DNA from: Balneolaceae bacterium
GTDB lineage: Bacteria > Bacteroidota > Rhodothermia > Balneolales > Balneolaceae
Length of the DNA: 64,000 nucleotides
Reading direction: 5' to 3'
Assembly (NCBI GenBank): GCA_020832285.1
Contig: JAFIFB010000092.1
Span: 1 to 64,000 of the forward strand
The notes below the pieces were generated by a model. The model was not told the DNA's origin and searched no databases. It saw nothing but the letters and a program-made list of their open reading frames with translations. A program made the translations under genes and the position numbers. Positions 16,794 through 25,639 of the stretch are shown here, piece after piece. Position 1 is the first letter of the stretch. Each line of letters begins with the position of its first letter.

Positions 16794-17190
16794 CAGGGCA
16801 ACACTATTTCAGAAGTGACAGTTGTCCACTTTTATATAGAGTTATTATTTCGATCATTGCGGACCCTCCCTAAATCCCTCCCTATTCCACTGGAAAAGCA
16901 CCATCGGAACAAGGAGGGACTTTTTAATCTAGTGTTATGTCAAAGATAAAACGTCGGATTAAGTCATCTGACGAGTTTGTCAAAAAATATACCAATGTAG
17001 ATGATTGGGATGATCCCGGATCGACTCGTCTGATGACTCTCTCACACTTTTACAGTTGACACGACACTAGTAAATGGTCCATAAACCCTGCAAAAAGTCA
17101 CCCCTTCCTTGTGCCGTGCATTTGCGGCATAGGGAAGGGGCCGGGGGATGGGTCCGAGTGAATAAGGCTAAAACAATCTGTCACTGGCAT
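16794..17190. repeat. Degenerate intergenic repeat, copy A (contains MITE copy 2)
   Basis: Blocks of this region recur at about 25304-25540. The shared segments are GGCAACACT...TTTCAGAAGTGACAG, TCCACTTTTATATAGAGTT, TTTCGATCATT-CGGACCC, AAATCCCTCCCTATTCC and, after an interruption, GTCACCCCTTCC then TGTGCCGTGCATTTGCGGC and GGGGCCGGGGGATGGGTCC. GGACCC near 16860 and GGGTCC near 17150 make the block roughly palindromic. Copy A carries about 60 bp absent from copy B in addition to MITE copy 2. The surrounding 16601-17286 region has no supportable gene. Confidence 0.7.
16930..17069 (+). mobile_element. MITE copy 2 (TA-flanked, 136 bp, intact mini-ORF)
   Basis: TA lies at 16930-16931 and 17068-17069 and encloses 136 bp. 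The left end GTGTTATGTCAAAGATAAAA and the reverse complement of the right end GTGTCGTGTCAACTGTAAAA align over about 44 bp, with a second block of near identity (AGTCATCTGACGAGT versus AGTCATCAGACGAGT). The whole element can therefore fold into one long hairpin. A 40-codon frame runs from ATG 16937 to TGA 17057-17059 (MSKIKRR at the start, LSHFYS at the end). No transposase is present, so mobility would need a partner elsewhere in the genome. Confidence 0.85.
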
Positions 17191-17286
17191 GGACAGAGTG
17201 GCAACGAAGGAACGAATCCGAGAACGGTTTTTTAAAATAGCATCCCAAATTCATTCGTCCTTGTTCCGCATTTCTAATCAAGAGAT

Positions 17287-19353
17287 TTATTCAACGGAGT
17301 GTGATTTCACAGTCGTTTCCGAGACTTTTTTATCGTTAGAGTAAGAAGTTGATTTGTATGGCATCATCACACCATCCTGTTCCGTCCACTCTTCAGACAC
17401 CAGTTTTACTGTTACACGCTCACCCTGCTGCGGATCGAACTGACGATACGTGGTAATTGCAGGAAGTGCTGTATCGGGATCAAGATAGAGGTTCAGTGTG
17501 ATTTCATCTACGATCCTCACATGAGCATAGGTTTCACCGTCGATCTCTTCCATTCCGGTAAATTCAGCCTGAAGGCCTTCCCGGTTCAGAGAAAGGTAAA
17601 CGTGGTTGCGATAATATTCGGCCATCACCTGTTCTTTCTGTTCAGCAGGCATCGGCATTTCGTTACCCCCCATCATCATTTTGCCTTCGCCATCCACCAG
17701 TTCCATTGTAATCTCTCCCATCGGTGCATTCACAACAGAAATCAATTTCTCCTCATCGAAGTTGATGGTCTGCTTCAGGCCAAGCACCATTTCTCCCTGC
17801 GGGGTTTGAACCGTGTTATCGGCCTCAAAAATCAGATCTCCCGAAATGCCACCACCAGGAAGTACGGCAGCAGCCATTCTGTCGAGCCATTCTCGGCCAG
17901 CTTCTGCATCCCCTGCCACCTCTTCTTCATCATCGGGTTCCGGAATGGAAATATCGATTTCATTCACTTCGCCAAACTGCTCGAGCTGATCCCCAATCTC
18001 TCCTCCGTGGCCCACAACAAGAATCTGAAGGGCATCGGGCCGCAGGTACCTCTGAGCCACTTCCTGCACATCTTCCACGGTAACAGCCTGAATTTCTTCC
18101 ACAAGGCGGTCGAAAGAATCGGGATCAAGCCCGGCGTAATCAAGACTCATTCGTTCATTTAGGACACTTGCACGGCTGTCATACTCAAAAACCAGGGAGT
18201 TCAGAAACCGGTCGATTGTATCATTCAACTCCTGTTGTGAAACCATTTCATCCTGCAGGCGTCTCACCTGTTCCAGGATTGCGTTTATAGACTCTGCAGT
18301 TGTTTCACTGGCGGTTCGCACACCGGTGTAGAACATTCCCGGGAAAAAATTCCCGCTGCCATACTGGCCAAATACGCTGTATGCCAGGCCCATCTGGCTG
18401 CGGACAATCCGCATCAGCCGCCCGGAAAATCCATCACTAAGTACGCGGTTCATGACCTGAATTTTGGCATAATCGGGATTGTCCCTCGTCCCGCCAATGT
18501 GTCCCATCATCACAAAGCTCTGGTTCACATCGCGTTTGTCTACAAAATTGATGGTATGTGCAAATTCATAATCCACCTCAGGAAATTCAAGTTCAATTCG
18601 CTCACCTGCGGGTATTTCACTGAAGGCATCTATCAGTTTTTGTTTGATCTCATGCGTATCAAAATCTCCAACCAGGCCCACCATCATATTCTGGCCTACG
18701 AAAGACTTTTCATGAAGATCCACAATGTCTTCACGTGTGATGTTATCAACCGTTGCATACTCTGTATTTCGGGCATACACCGATTCAGCTCCATAAATCA
18801 GCTTCTGAAACTCCCGAATTCCCACCTGGAATGTATCGTCATTGCGACGGCTGATGCTGCTTTTCAGCTGAGTTTTGGCAAGATTGATCCGGTTTTCCGG
18901 GAATGCCGGATTTTTCAGCAGATCTATAAAGATCGGGAGCAGCTCATCGAAGTCATCTTTCAGCACACTCATAGTTGCAGAACCCGATGTCAGGCCGATG
19001 CTGGTTTCCATACGAGCCGCAAGATCCTCAAGCAGTTCGTTCAGATCGTCGCCGGAAATAGATGTAGTGCCGCCAGTTCTCATCACAGTTCCTGTTACAG
19101 AATTGAGGCCTGCTTTTTCATTAGGAACGAGAAAACCTCCCGTTCGCACCTGAACCCTCAGGTTGATCAGCGGCAGTTCGTCATCTTCCACCAAATAAAA
19201 TTTGATGCCGTTATCCAGTTCAAACATTTCTATGTCCGGCCGGTCGAAGCTGTTCAGCGGCGGATACTCGATTTCATCCCAGCTTCGCTGGGCATCAGCA
19301 ATTTGAATAAATGATAGTGACAAAAACAGGAATAGGGTTATTATCTTTTTCAT
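17287..19353 (-). CDS. M16-family peptidase-like subunit with C-terminal LolA-like domain
   Basis: This 688-residue exported protein has a signal peptide (about 1-21, ending ADAQ), then two M16 half-domains (about 35-265 and 265-460). The zinc motif HxxEH is absent: the matching helix reads LNSVTGTVMRTGG, so this is the non-catalytic partner type. The extra region (about 485-688), starting near EWLDRMAAAVLPGG, looks like a lipoprotein-sorting (LolA/LolB-like) beta fold and is unusual for M16 proteins. It lies 20 bp downstream of the active M16 gene, and the two probably form a heterodimeric periplasmic protease. Confidence 0.88.
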   Translation of the reverse strand: MKKIITLFLFLSLSFIQIADAQRSWDEIEYPPLNSFDRPDIEMFELDNGIKFYLVEDDELPLINLRVQVRTGGFLVPNEKAGLNSVTGTVMRTGGTTSISGDDLNELLEDLAARMETSIGLTSGSATMSVLKDDFDELLPIFIDLLKNPAFPENRINLAKTQLKSSISRRNDDTFQVGIREFQKLIYGAESVYARNTEYATVDNITREDIVDLHEKSFVGQNMMVGLVGDFDTHEIKQKLIDAFSEIPAGERIELEFPEVDYEFAHTINFVDKRDVNQSFVMMGHIGGTRDNPDYAKIQVMNRVLSDGFSGRLMRIVRSQMGLAYSVFGQYGSGNFFPGMFYTGVRTASETTAESINAILEQVRRLQDEMVSQQELNDTIDRFLNSLVFEYDSRASVLNERMSLDYAGLDPDSFDRLVEEIQAVTVEDVQEVAQRYLRPDALQILVVGHGGEIGDQLEQFGEVNEIDISIPEPDDEEEVAGDAEAGREWLDRMAAAVLPGGGISGDLIFEADNTVQTPQGEMVLGLKQTINFDEEKLISVVNAPMGEITMELVDGEGKMMMGGNEMPMPAEQKEQVMAEYYRNHVYLSLNREGLQAEFTGMEEIDGETYAHVRIVDEITLNLYLDPDTALPAITTYRQFDPQQGERVTVKLVSEEWTEQDGVMMPYKSTSYSNDKKVSETTVKSHSVE

Positions 19354-19373
19354 GATGATTCTATTTTAATTTC

Positions 19374-20897
19374 TTAATGAGCTTCGCTTACCTCATCATC
19401 CGCATCTACATTTACAATTTTTCCGACGGTACGTCTTTCTTTCACAAGATATTGCTCCGCAACCCGCTGCAGGTCTTCCAGTGTTACATTTTGAAGTTCA
19501 TCAATATAAGTAAACAGACGTCTCCAGTCGCCCTGTTGACCCTGGATCCGGGCCAGCCGCATAGCAAGGCCCATATTGGAATTAAGACTTCGCACCAGAC
19601 TCGCTCTTGCATTTGTAATAGCCCGGTCGAGTTCCTGCTGTGTGATGTCTCCTTCTTTTACTTTTTCAAACTCTTCGTAGATCGCCTCTTCTATTTCATC
19701 CAGCCCTATTCCCTGATTCGGCAGCGCAAATGTAATAAAAAGGGAAGGATATTTTGAACCCGGAAATCCTGTTGCTGTTTGTACAGCAAGGGCCTTTTCC
19801 TCATCTTGTACAAGCCTTCGGTACATTCGGGAGGTTCGGCCATCGGACAAAATAGATGATAGAAGTTCGAGAGCGGGCCAGTCTTCGTGTGTCTGGCTTT
19901 CGGTATGGTAGCCAAGCATCAGAATGGGCTGGGTTTCTTCTTCAATGACAAACCTTCGCTCCCCTCTTTGCCCCGGTTCAATGGTTTTAACCGTAGGTGC
20001 CTCATGAGTTGATTCGATTCCGCCAAAATAAATTTCTGCAAGTTCTCGCATTTCATCCGGGTCCACATCCCCAACGATGGCGAAGGTGAAATTTTCGTTT
20101 GTGTAGTAGGTTTCGAAAAAATTACGGGTATCTTCGATGGTGGTCGCTGTAATATCGGATGGCCAGCCAATCAAACTTCTGCCGTATGGATGAGCGGTAA
20201 ATGCAATACTTAAAAACTCTTCCCTGAGTCTGCCGAAGGGATCCGAGTCCACACCGGATCGCCTCTCTTCGCGGATTACATCTTTCTCTTCATAAAATTC
20301 GCGAAAAACGGGATTCTGAAACCGGTCTGATTCCAGGCTGAACCATAACTCGGCCTTATTCTGAGGGAGACTGTAGAAATAATCGGTAAAATCATATCCG
20401 GTCCTTGCATTCAGGCCGGTGGCTCCCTCCCGGCTGATAATTTCATCAAACTCGTTTGTTACCACATATTCGCTGGCTTTCTCCTTATATCTCTCAAAAT
20501 CTTCCCAGTGTTGCTCCATTTTATCCTCATCGGGCTGGGGGCGGTACTTTTCGTTCAGCCAGGCACGGTAGGCCTCATCCATACGGTCGATGTATTCCTG
20601 CTCCTCTTCCCAATTAGTGGTACCTACGGTTTTAGAACCTTTGAAAACCATGTGCTCAAAAATGTGGGCTATTCCAGTATGTCCGGCTGGTTCATCCACA
20701 CCACCCACATTTACAAACGTCACAAAGCTGGCTACAGGAGCAACTGTTCTCTCTACGATAATAAAATGCAATCCATTGTCGAGAGTGAATTCAGTAACAT
20801 TCTCTTCGAAAGCTTCAAGATTTTGAGAAAAGATTGCCACAGGAAGTAAAAGCAGTGCAATCAATATCCCCAAAACCGGTTTCTTGCTGAACTTCAT
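19374..20897 (-). CDS. Zinc M16-family peptidase, catalytic subunit
   Basis: This 507-residue exported peptidase has a signal peptide (about 1-24, ending IFSQ). The inverted zinc motif is H78-I-F-E81-H82, and the third ligand is probably E189 in SLESDRF. The roughly 40-residue insertion at about 100-145 (charged, WEEEQEYIDR onward) lengthens the usual spacing between motif and third ligand. The C-terminal half (about 265-500) is the second M16 domain. It belongs to the bacterial two-gene M16 systems in which one chain has the metal site and the other lacks it, as seen here with the gene downstream. Confidence 0.93.
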   Translation of the reverse strand: MKFSKKPVLGILIALLLLPVAIFSQNLEAFEENVTEFTLDNGLHFIIVERTVAPVASFVTFVNVGGVDEPAGHTGIAHIFEHMVFKGSKTVGTTNWEEEQEYIDRMDEAYRAWLNEKYRPQPDEDKMEQHWEDFERYKEKASEYVVTNEFDEIISREGATGLNARTGYDFTDYFYSLPQNKAELWFSLESDRFQNPVFREFYEEKDVIREERRSGVDSDPFGRLREEFLSIAFTAHPYGRSLIGWPSDITATTIEDTRNFFETYYTNENFTFAIVGDVDPDEMRELAEIYFGGIESTHEAPTVKTIEPGQRGERRFVIEEETQPILMLGYHTESQTHEDWPALELLSSILSDGRTSRMYRRLVQDEEKALAVQTATGFPGSKYPSLFITFALPNQGIGLDEIEEAIYEEFEKVKEGDITQQELDRAITNARASLVRSLNSNMGLAMRLARIQGQQGDWRRLFTYIDELQNVTLEDLQRVAEQYLVKERRTVGKIVNVDADDEVSEAH

Positions 20898-21077
20898 ATT
20901 GAGTGAATTAGTGGTTTTGGTTTACAGTTTTGTGTTTACGTGCTGGGTTTGTATAAGATTCACAAAACTTTCGCTTGGTTTTATCCAACGAAACTTCAGG
21001 GGTGGATAATGCAATCTTCCTTAAAAAAATACAAGTCTGATTCATATTGCTTTCCAAAATATTTTCAACAAGTTGGC

Positions 21078-21111
21078 AAAAAAATACCCCGGTTTGCGGG
21101 GTATTTTTTTG
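21078..21111 (-). terminator. Strong bidirectional intrinsic terminator
   Basis: AAAATACCCCG pairs with CGGGGTATTTT around a short loop, with T-runs on both strands. It lies just beyond the 3' end of the universal stress protein gene (minus). It also insulates the M16 promoter region at 20898-21080 from upstream transcription. Confidence 0.88.
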
Positions 21112-21156
21112 TATTTATTTAATTATCCGAAAGAGTATTGGTTTTACAATCACCCT

Positions 21157-22161
21157 TTACTTTACTTCGAATTCTTCTTCTTCCGGCCGGATGGTGATTA
21201 CCGGTTTTTTCACGTACTGTGCTACTTTTTCAGCGGTTGAACCGAGAATCAAATGCGCGAAACCGCTATGGCCATGTGTGGCCATGATCACTATGTCTGC
21301 ATGTTCTGATGCATACTCTTCGATTTCGTAATGAGCCGAAACACCCTTCTCGATTTTCGTGAACAATTGAACCGAACGGCTATTCTCTCCATCAGTGATG
21401 GTCACTTCATCTTCAAACGTTACACCGGTTCTTACAACATGCATATTTTCAATTTTTCGTTTATCCAGATACCTGTTCACCCGCTCAATGAGCCCTTCAT
21501 AAATTGAGACGGCTTCTCCTTTTGCAGGATTCCTCGGAATTTCTTCGGAGATACTTCCATACAGCTCTATTACGTGGAATAAGGTAATATCAGCCCCGAA
21601 AGCGTCTGCCAGGGAAACGGTAAGAGGAAATGCACTAAGTGACAGTTCGGACGTATCGGTGGTCATCATTATGTTTTTTACCTTGTTCTTGTCAAACCGG
21701 CTGTCCACTGAAAACACAGGCACCCTGGATTTTCGAATCACTCTCTCGGTGGTACTGCCACGTATAAATTTCGATTCATCTTTGCCTCTGGCTCCCATTA
21801 AAATCAGATCGTAATCATTTTTTGAGGCATACTCAACAATAGCTTCAGCAGGCCTGCGGTCGATTTTCACCTTATAACTTCCCTTGTTAATATCCTTGAG
21901 ATACTGATCCATCGCCTTTTTTAGTTTCAGCTCAGACTCATCGATAATTTTGGGATAGATATCTTTGTTCATATCAAGAGGAACACCCAGTTTTTTGATG
22001 CTCTCATTAAGATAAGTAAGGGTGGGAATTACATGTATAAAGTCAATAACACCTCCGAAGGTATCGGCAATACTTTGAGCAACAGAATATGAAACTTCGG
22101 CTCCCTTTGAGAAATCTGTCGGTACTAATATTTTCTTAAGTTTAATCATGATCGTATTCAC
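21157..22161 (-). CDS. Tandem universal stress protein (UspA-type)
   Basis: This 334-residue cytoplasmic protein has two Usp domains (about 5-155 and 160-330). Each carries an ATP-type loop: GARGKDESKFIRGSTTE in the first and ATHGHSGFAHLILGSTAE in the second, which fit the Gx2Gx9G(S/T) pattern. Both halves may therefore bind nucleotide. The true start may be the Met at residue 5 (MIKLKKILVPTDFS) rather than the first ATG. It is a single-gene unit with a strong terminator. Confidence 0.92.
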   Translation of the reverse strand: MNTIMIKLKKILVPTDFSKGAEVSYSVAQSIADTFGGVIDFIHVIPTLTYLNESIKKLGVPLDMNKDIYPKIIDESELKLKKAMDQYLKDINKGSYKVKIDRRPAEAIVEYASKNDYDLILMGARGKDESKFIRGSTTERVIRKSRVPVFSVDSRFDKNKVKNIMMTTDTSELSLSAFPLTVSLADAFGADITLFHVIELYGSISEEIPRNPAKGEAVSIYEGLIERVNRYLDKRKIENMHVVRTGVTFEDEVTITDGENSRSVQLFTKIEKGVSAHYEIEEYASEHADIVIMATHGHSGFAHLILGSTAEKVAQYVKKPVITIRPEEEEFEVK

Positions 22162-22400
22162 CCTTTTTAGATTAATGGTTCTACTTCATTATACGGAAAT
22201 TGCAGAGATTTCTTGAATCTTTTGGTACAACAATTGTTAATTCTTTTTTTCAATTGAACAGTGAAATTGTCATACATTTCACTCTTTGGTGGCTTTTTGA
22301 GCTGCTCTTCTGAGTCTGTCATACGGCCTGAAGAATTGAAACCAGGGCAGTTTTTATGAATTTTTAGCCAGAAAAGGTCTGAAATAATCACCTTATGGTT

Positions 22401-23543
22401 TTATGATTTTTTCCGCAAATAAGAGATGCCTATAATCATCAATAAACCAATAATCATACCTGTAATCCCCCCCCTTGTGTTGGCCTCCCGTTCTTCTCCC
22501 GCCGGTTCAAGCCAAGGAATAAATGGCTCACTCGAAATAATGTTTCTGGACACAGCTTCAACCTGAACATGATCTGCTCCGGAACCTTCTACCTCAATAT
22601 ATCCGCTGATTCGCTTAAATCGGGGTGCGTTGGGAGCCTCTTCCTGTTCCATTAACCCCTGTACGACAGGATCATCAGCAGACAATACCTGCACATCTCT
22701 TACCGTATCTTCATACTGCCTTTCCTGGAATGGCCAGATAACGTAGAGTGAACCTGCAAGAAAGCCGACCAGTACGACAATGGTAATAGTGTGAAAATTC
22801 TTCAGCAGCCAGGATAAAACTCTCGAAAACAGCGCCAGTCCAAAAACTGCCCCGATTGCAAATGGAATAATGTTTATAATCGCCTCAAATGTGTGTGCTG
22901 ATCCGATGAGGCCAAGCTGAGTCAGAATGTAATCGTATTTTCCAAGAATCAGCAAAATGTACGATCCCGAAATTCCCGGCAAAATCATGGCTGTTATGGC
23001 GATGGAACCAGTCAGCATTACAAACCAGAAGTTTTGGGGAGTATCAGCCGGGACCAATGTTACCACCCAAAAACCAAAGAGTGTTCCCGCAAGCAGGGGT
23101 ATGATCAGTTTCCGGCTTCTGTTCTGAGGTTCGATTTCAGCCATCAACAATACAATGGAGCCCAGAATTAATCCAAAAAACAGCCCGTATACGATTTCGG
23201 GATGAGTAAACATGTAAACCTGAAGCGGGACCACTCTTGTAAAAAACATGATAGCCAGAGCTATCCCAGATACAAGCAGAAGTATAAATTTCCAGTGAAC
23301 ATAGCTGAAAAGATCTTTCAGCCTGAAGGTAAACACGCTTACTATTGCCCTGGAATTTACACTCTTGATGGCAAAAATAAGACGGTCATAAATACCGGTG
23401 ATGAGGGCCATCGTACCGCCGCTTACACCCGGTACAATATCGGCTGAACCCATCAAAAATCCCTTAATCATCAGATAGGGAGCTTCACGCCACTGGGTAA
23501 TGTCTCCGTTTAACTCTTCGGGTATTTTATTTTTTTCAGACAA
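22401..23543 (-). CDS. popT: DUF368 membrane protein, polyprenyl-phosphate transporter PopT family
   Basis: This 380-residue polytopic membrane protein has the DUF368 signature near the N-terminus (KGFLMGSADIVPGVSGGTMA) and its internal repeat, ITAMILPGISGSYILLILG, with eight or more membrane helices. DUF368 proteins are undecaprenyl-phosphate flippases that recycle the lipid carrier for cell-wall and envelope glycan synthesis. A hydrophilic stretch at about 285-355, before the last helix, is longer than I would expect. A 74-codon frame downstream at 22167-22391 was not accepted as a gene. Confidence 0.88.
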   Translation of the reverse strand: MSEKNKIPEELNGDITQWREAPYLMIKGFLMGSADIVPGVSGGTMALITGIYDRLIFAIKSVNSRAIVSVFTFRLKDLFSYVHWKFILLLVSGIALAIMFFTRVVPLQVYMFTHPEIVYGLFFGLILGSIVLLMAEIEPQNRSRKLIIPLLAGTLFGFWVVTLVPADTPQNFWFVMLTGSIAITAMILPGISGSYILLILGKYDYILTQLGLIGSAHTFEAIINIIPFAIGAVFGLALFSRVLSWLLKNFHTITIVVLVGFLAGSLYVIWPFQERQYEDTVRDVQVLSADDPVVQGLMEQEEAPNAPRFKRISGYIEVEGSGADHVQVEAVSRNIISSEPFIPWLEPAGEEREANTRGGITGMIIGLLMIIGISYLRKKS

Positions 23544-23709
23544 AGCCTTTGATTAACGATTTATCCGGAAGATTTACACCTGAACTATTAAAAATTACTA
23601 TTGAATAAATTATAAAGTAAATAATAACAATTGTTTATATTAAATTATAATCTAAATTTAATTTCAAGAATTCTTAACTGCGATATTTTTTCGAATAATT
23701 CAGGTACAA

Positions 23710-24954
23710 TCAAACTCCGGATTGATTATAACTGGTAACTGCATCCTGAGGATACGATTTTACAGCCTGTAAAAATGAGTAAGTTGCGATTGAACTGCAA
23801 ACCAAAATGATGGTAATTATCGCTTGGGAAACCGCATAATTACCCGAAAAAACAGAGTCTGTCAGCCAGCCCGTCAGAGGCGGACCCAAACCAAATCCGG
23901 CGATACTAATTACAAAAAGATAAACTCCACCTGCCAATGCACGCTGATGAGATTGCACGAAATATTGAATAAGCGCAGCACCCACTCCGTTGTAAGAAGA
24001 TGAAATCAAAACACCCGTTCCGATCAAAAGAAATGCAGTTTCCACATTTTGACTGAAAAGTCCGGCCAGAAAAAACGGAATGCCGCCCAAAGCTGCTATA
24101 ATACCCATCCAGAAACGATTTGCAGGATTTTTCCGGGCAAGCAGGTCAGCAATGCGTCCCGACAATATAACAGTCCCCGCAACACCAAACATGAACCATC
24201 CAAACCGGGAAATGTATTCCGGGGAACTAAAAACATCATTAAAAACATTTCCAACAAATGCCAGGATTGTGTATCCGGTACAGGCAAGGCAGGAAAATCC
24301 GATCAGGTGCCACCGGATTGTCGGTTTTTTGATCATCAGCCGGATCTCATCGAACATATTTGGCTGGACCTGATCCTTTTTCTTTTTCCGTTCCGGTTCC
24401 CGCAGGTACCACCACGCTAATGGCGCCAGCAGCATACCGGGAAGCCCGACTGTCACCATCGCAATTCGCCAGTCGTAAAGCTGAGATACCGTTCCCCCAA
24501 CAAGAAACGAAATTCCGATACCTATAAATATTCCGCTGGCATAAAAGGAAAAAATGGTAGCTCTTTTTTTCGGGGAAAACTGATCGGCCAGATAAGAGTA
24601 GACCGCAGGACTTAGCATCGCCTGGCTCAACCCAACAAACAGACGTGCGGTTACAAGAAATGTGAAAGACGCCGCAAATCCACTGATCAGTGTCATAAAA
24701 CTCCAGGTAAACAGACCCAGACAGATCATCAGTTTTCGGGATGTACGGTCGGCAAGACGGCCCATTGGGATTCCTGCAAGTGCATAGATGAACGAAAACG
24801 CCGGTCCGTAGAGCAGACCAATCTGAAAATTGCTCAGCAACAGAGAGTCACGGATTTGTGTACCCAGTACAGCAACAATTTGCCTGTCAACAAAACTGAG
24901 AATGTAGATCAGAGTAAATAAAAATACTGTTCCGTATGCCAGCTTTTTATTCAT
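23710..24954 (-). CDS. MFS transporter, spinster-like
   Basis: This 414-residue protein has about 12 membrane helices. It starts with LIYILSFVDRQIVAVLG, the TM1 pattern of the spinster-like MFS branch. Motif A is present after TM2 (GIPMGRLADRTSRK). Substrates of this branch vary (sugars, sphingoid lipids, organic acids), so none can be assigned. It has no close operon partner: about 166 bp to popT on one side and about 680 bp of non-coding DNA on the other. Confidence 0.87.
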   Translation of the reverse strand: MNKKLAYGTVFLFTLIYILSFVDRQIVAVLGTQIRDSLLLSNFQIGLLYGPAFSFIYALAGIPMGRLADRTSRKLMICLGLFTWSFMTLISGFAASFTFLVTARLFVGLSQAMLSPAVYSYLADQFSPKKRATIFSFYASGIFIGIGISFLVGGTVSQLYDWRIAMVTVGLPGMLLAPLAWWYLREPERKKKKDQVQPNMFDEIRLMIKKPTIRWHLIGFSCLACTGYTILAFVGNVFNDVFSSPEYISRFGWFMFGVAGTVILSGRIADLLARKNPANRFWMGIIAALGGIPFFLAGLFSQNVETAFLLIGTGVLISSSYNGVGAALIQYFVQSHQRALAGGVYLFVISIAGFGLGPPLTGWLTDSVFSGNYAVSQAIITIILVCSSIATYSFLQAVKSYPQDAVTSYNQSGV

Positions 24955-25639
24955 ATGAGGTGATGAAATGTTTCTTCCTCGTTTTTTGCTTTTTCTGGCC
25001 GTTTAAAAAGAGTGATCATAATTTACTGATTTGAGGCAATCATAACGTAGCAGACTATCTGTACTGCTAATTGATACTTGCAGTATCGTTAGTGGTTAAT
25101 TGGTTTAATCATTACTCGTTATTCGTTCAAGAAAATGCTTTTTTACTGATCTGAAGTTTAACGAACAATGAATAACCAATCTCTTAACCTCCACTATTCA
25201 CCATGACTCTCTTTTATCCCGCGAAGGTACAATCTTGACTGGTATAATAACTGTGTGACTCTGCAAAACAATAATGACCTTTCCCTAATTTTGTCCAAAA
25301 AGTAAGGCAACACTTTTTCAGAAGTGACAGAAATCCACTTTTATATAGAGTTGTAATTTCGATCATTACGGACCCACCCTTGCCAAAGGCATCCCGTTGG
25401 GGAAATCCCTCCCTATTCCGCTGGAAAACGTCACCCCTTCCATGTGCCGTGCATTTGCGGCATAGGAGCCTGTCCGGCTGCCGACGGAAAGGGGCCGGGG
25501 GATGGGTCCGAGTGGATAGCGCTAAAACCATCTGTCAACGGTAGCCCGTAATCTTGCCCAAAAAAGCAGGGCAAAATTAGCGGCTCGAACTGACGGTTAT
25601 TTTGTCGGCTAAACACGCTCTTTTTTAATAATAATTAAA
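24955..25639. other. Non-coding region with repeat copy B
   Basis: This 685-bp stretch between the MFS gene and the M23 gene has no supportable gene. Two minus-strand frames of 105 and 61 codons at 25214-25616 lie entirely on or beside the repeat and have no recognisable domain. The portion at 24955-25303 holds no visible feature. Confidence 0.6.
25304..25540. repeat. Degenerate intergenic repeat, copy B
   Basis: This is the uninterrupted counterpart of the repeat at 16794-17190 and shares the same ordered blocks. GGACCC at about 25370 and GGGTCC at about 25505 form inverted ends, and CTTTCC/GGAAAG blocks inside add pairing. It has a small insertion after GCGGCATAG (25460-25485, containing CCTGTCCGGCTGCCGAC). 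It looks like a decaying palindromic intergenic repeat rather than a gene. Confidence 0.7.

Noticed and set aside
22167-22391. 74-codon minus-strand frame between the stress protein and popT genes
   Set aside because: No domain, no good start signal and unusual composition (Lys/Asn/Cys scatter); probably chance.
25214-25616. 105- and 61-codon frames near the repeat
   Set aside because: They lie on the repeat unit that also occurs at 16.8-17.2 kb and have no domain.
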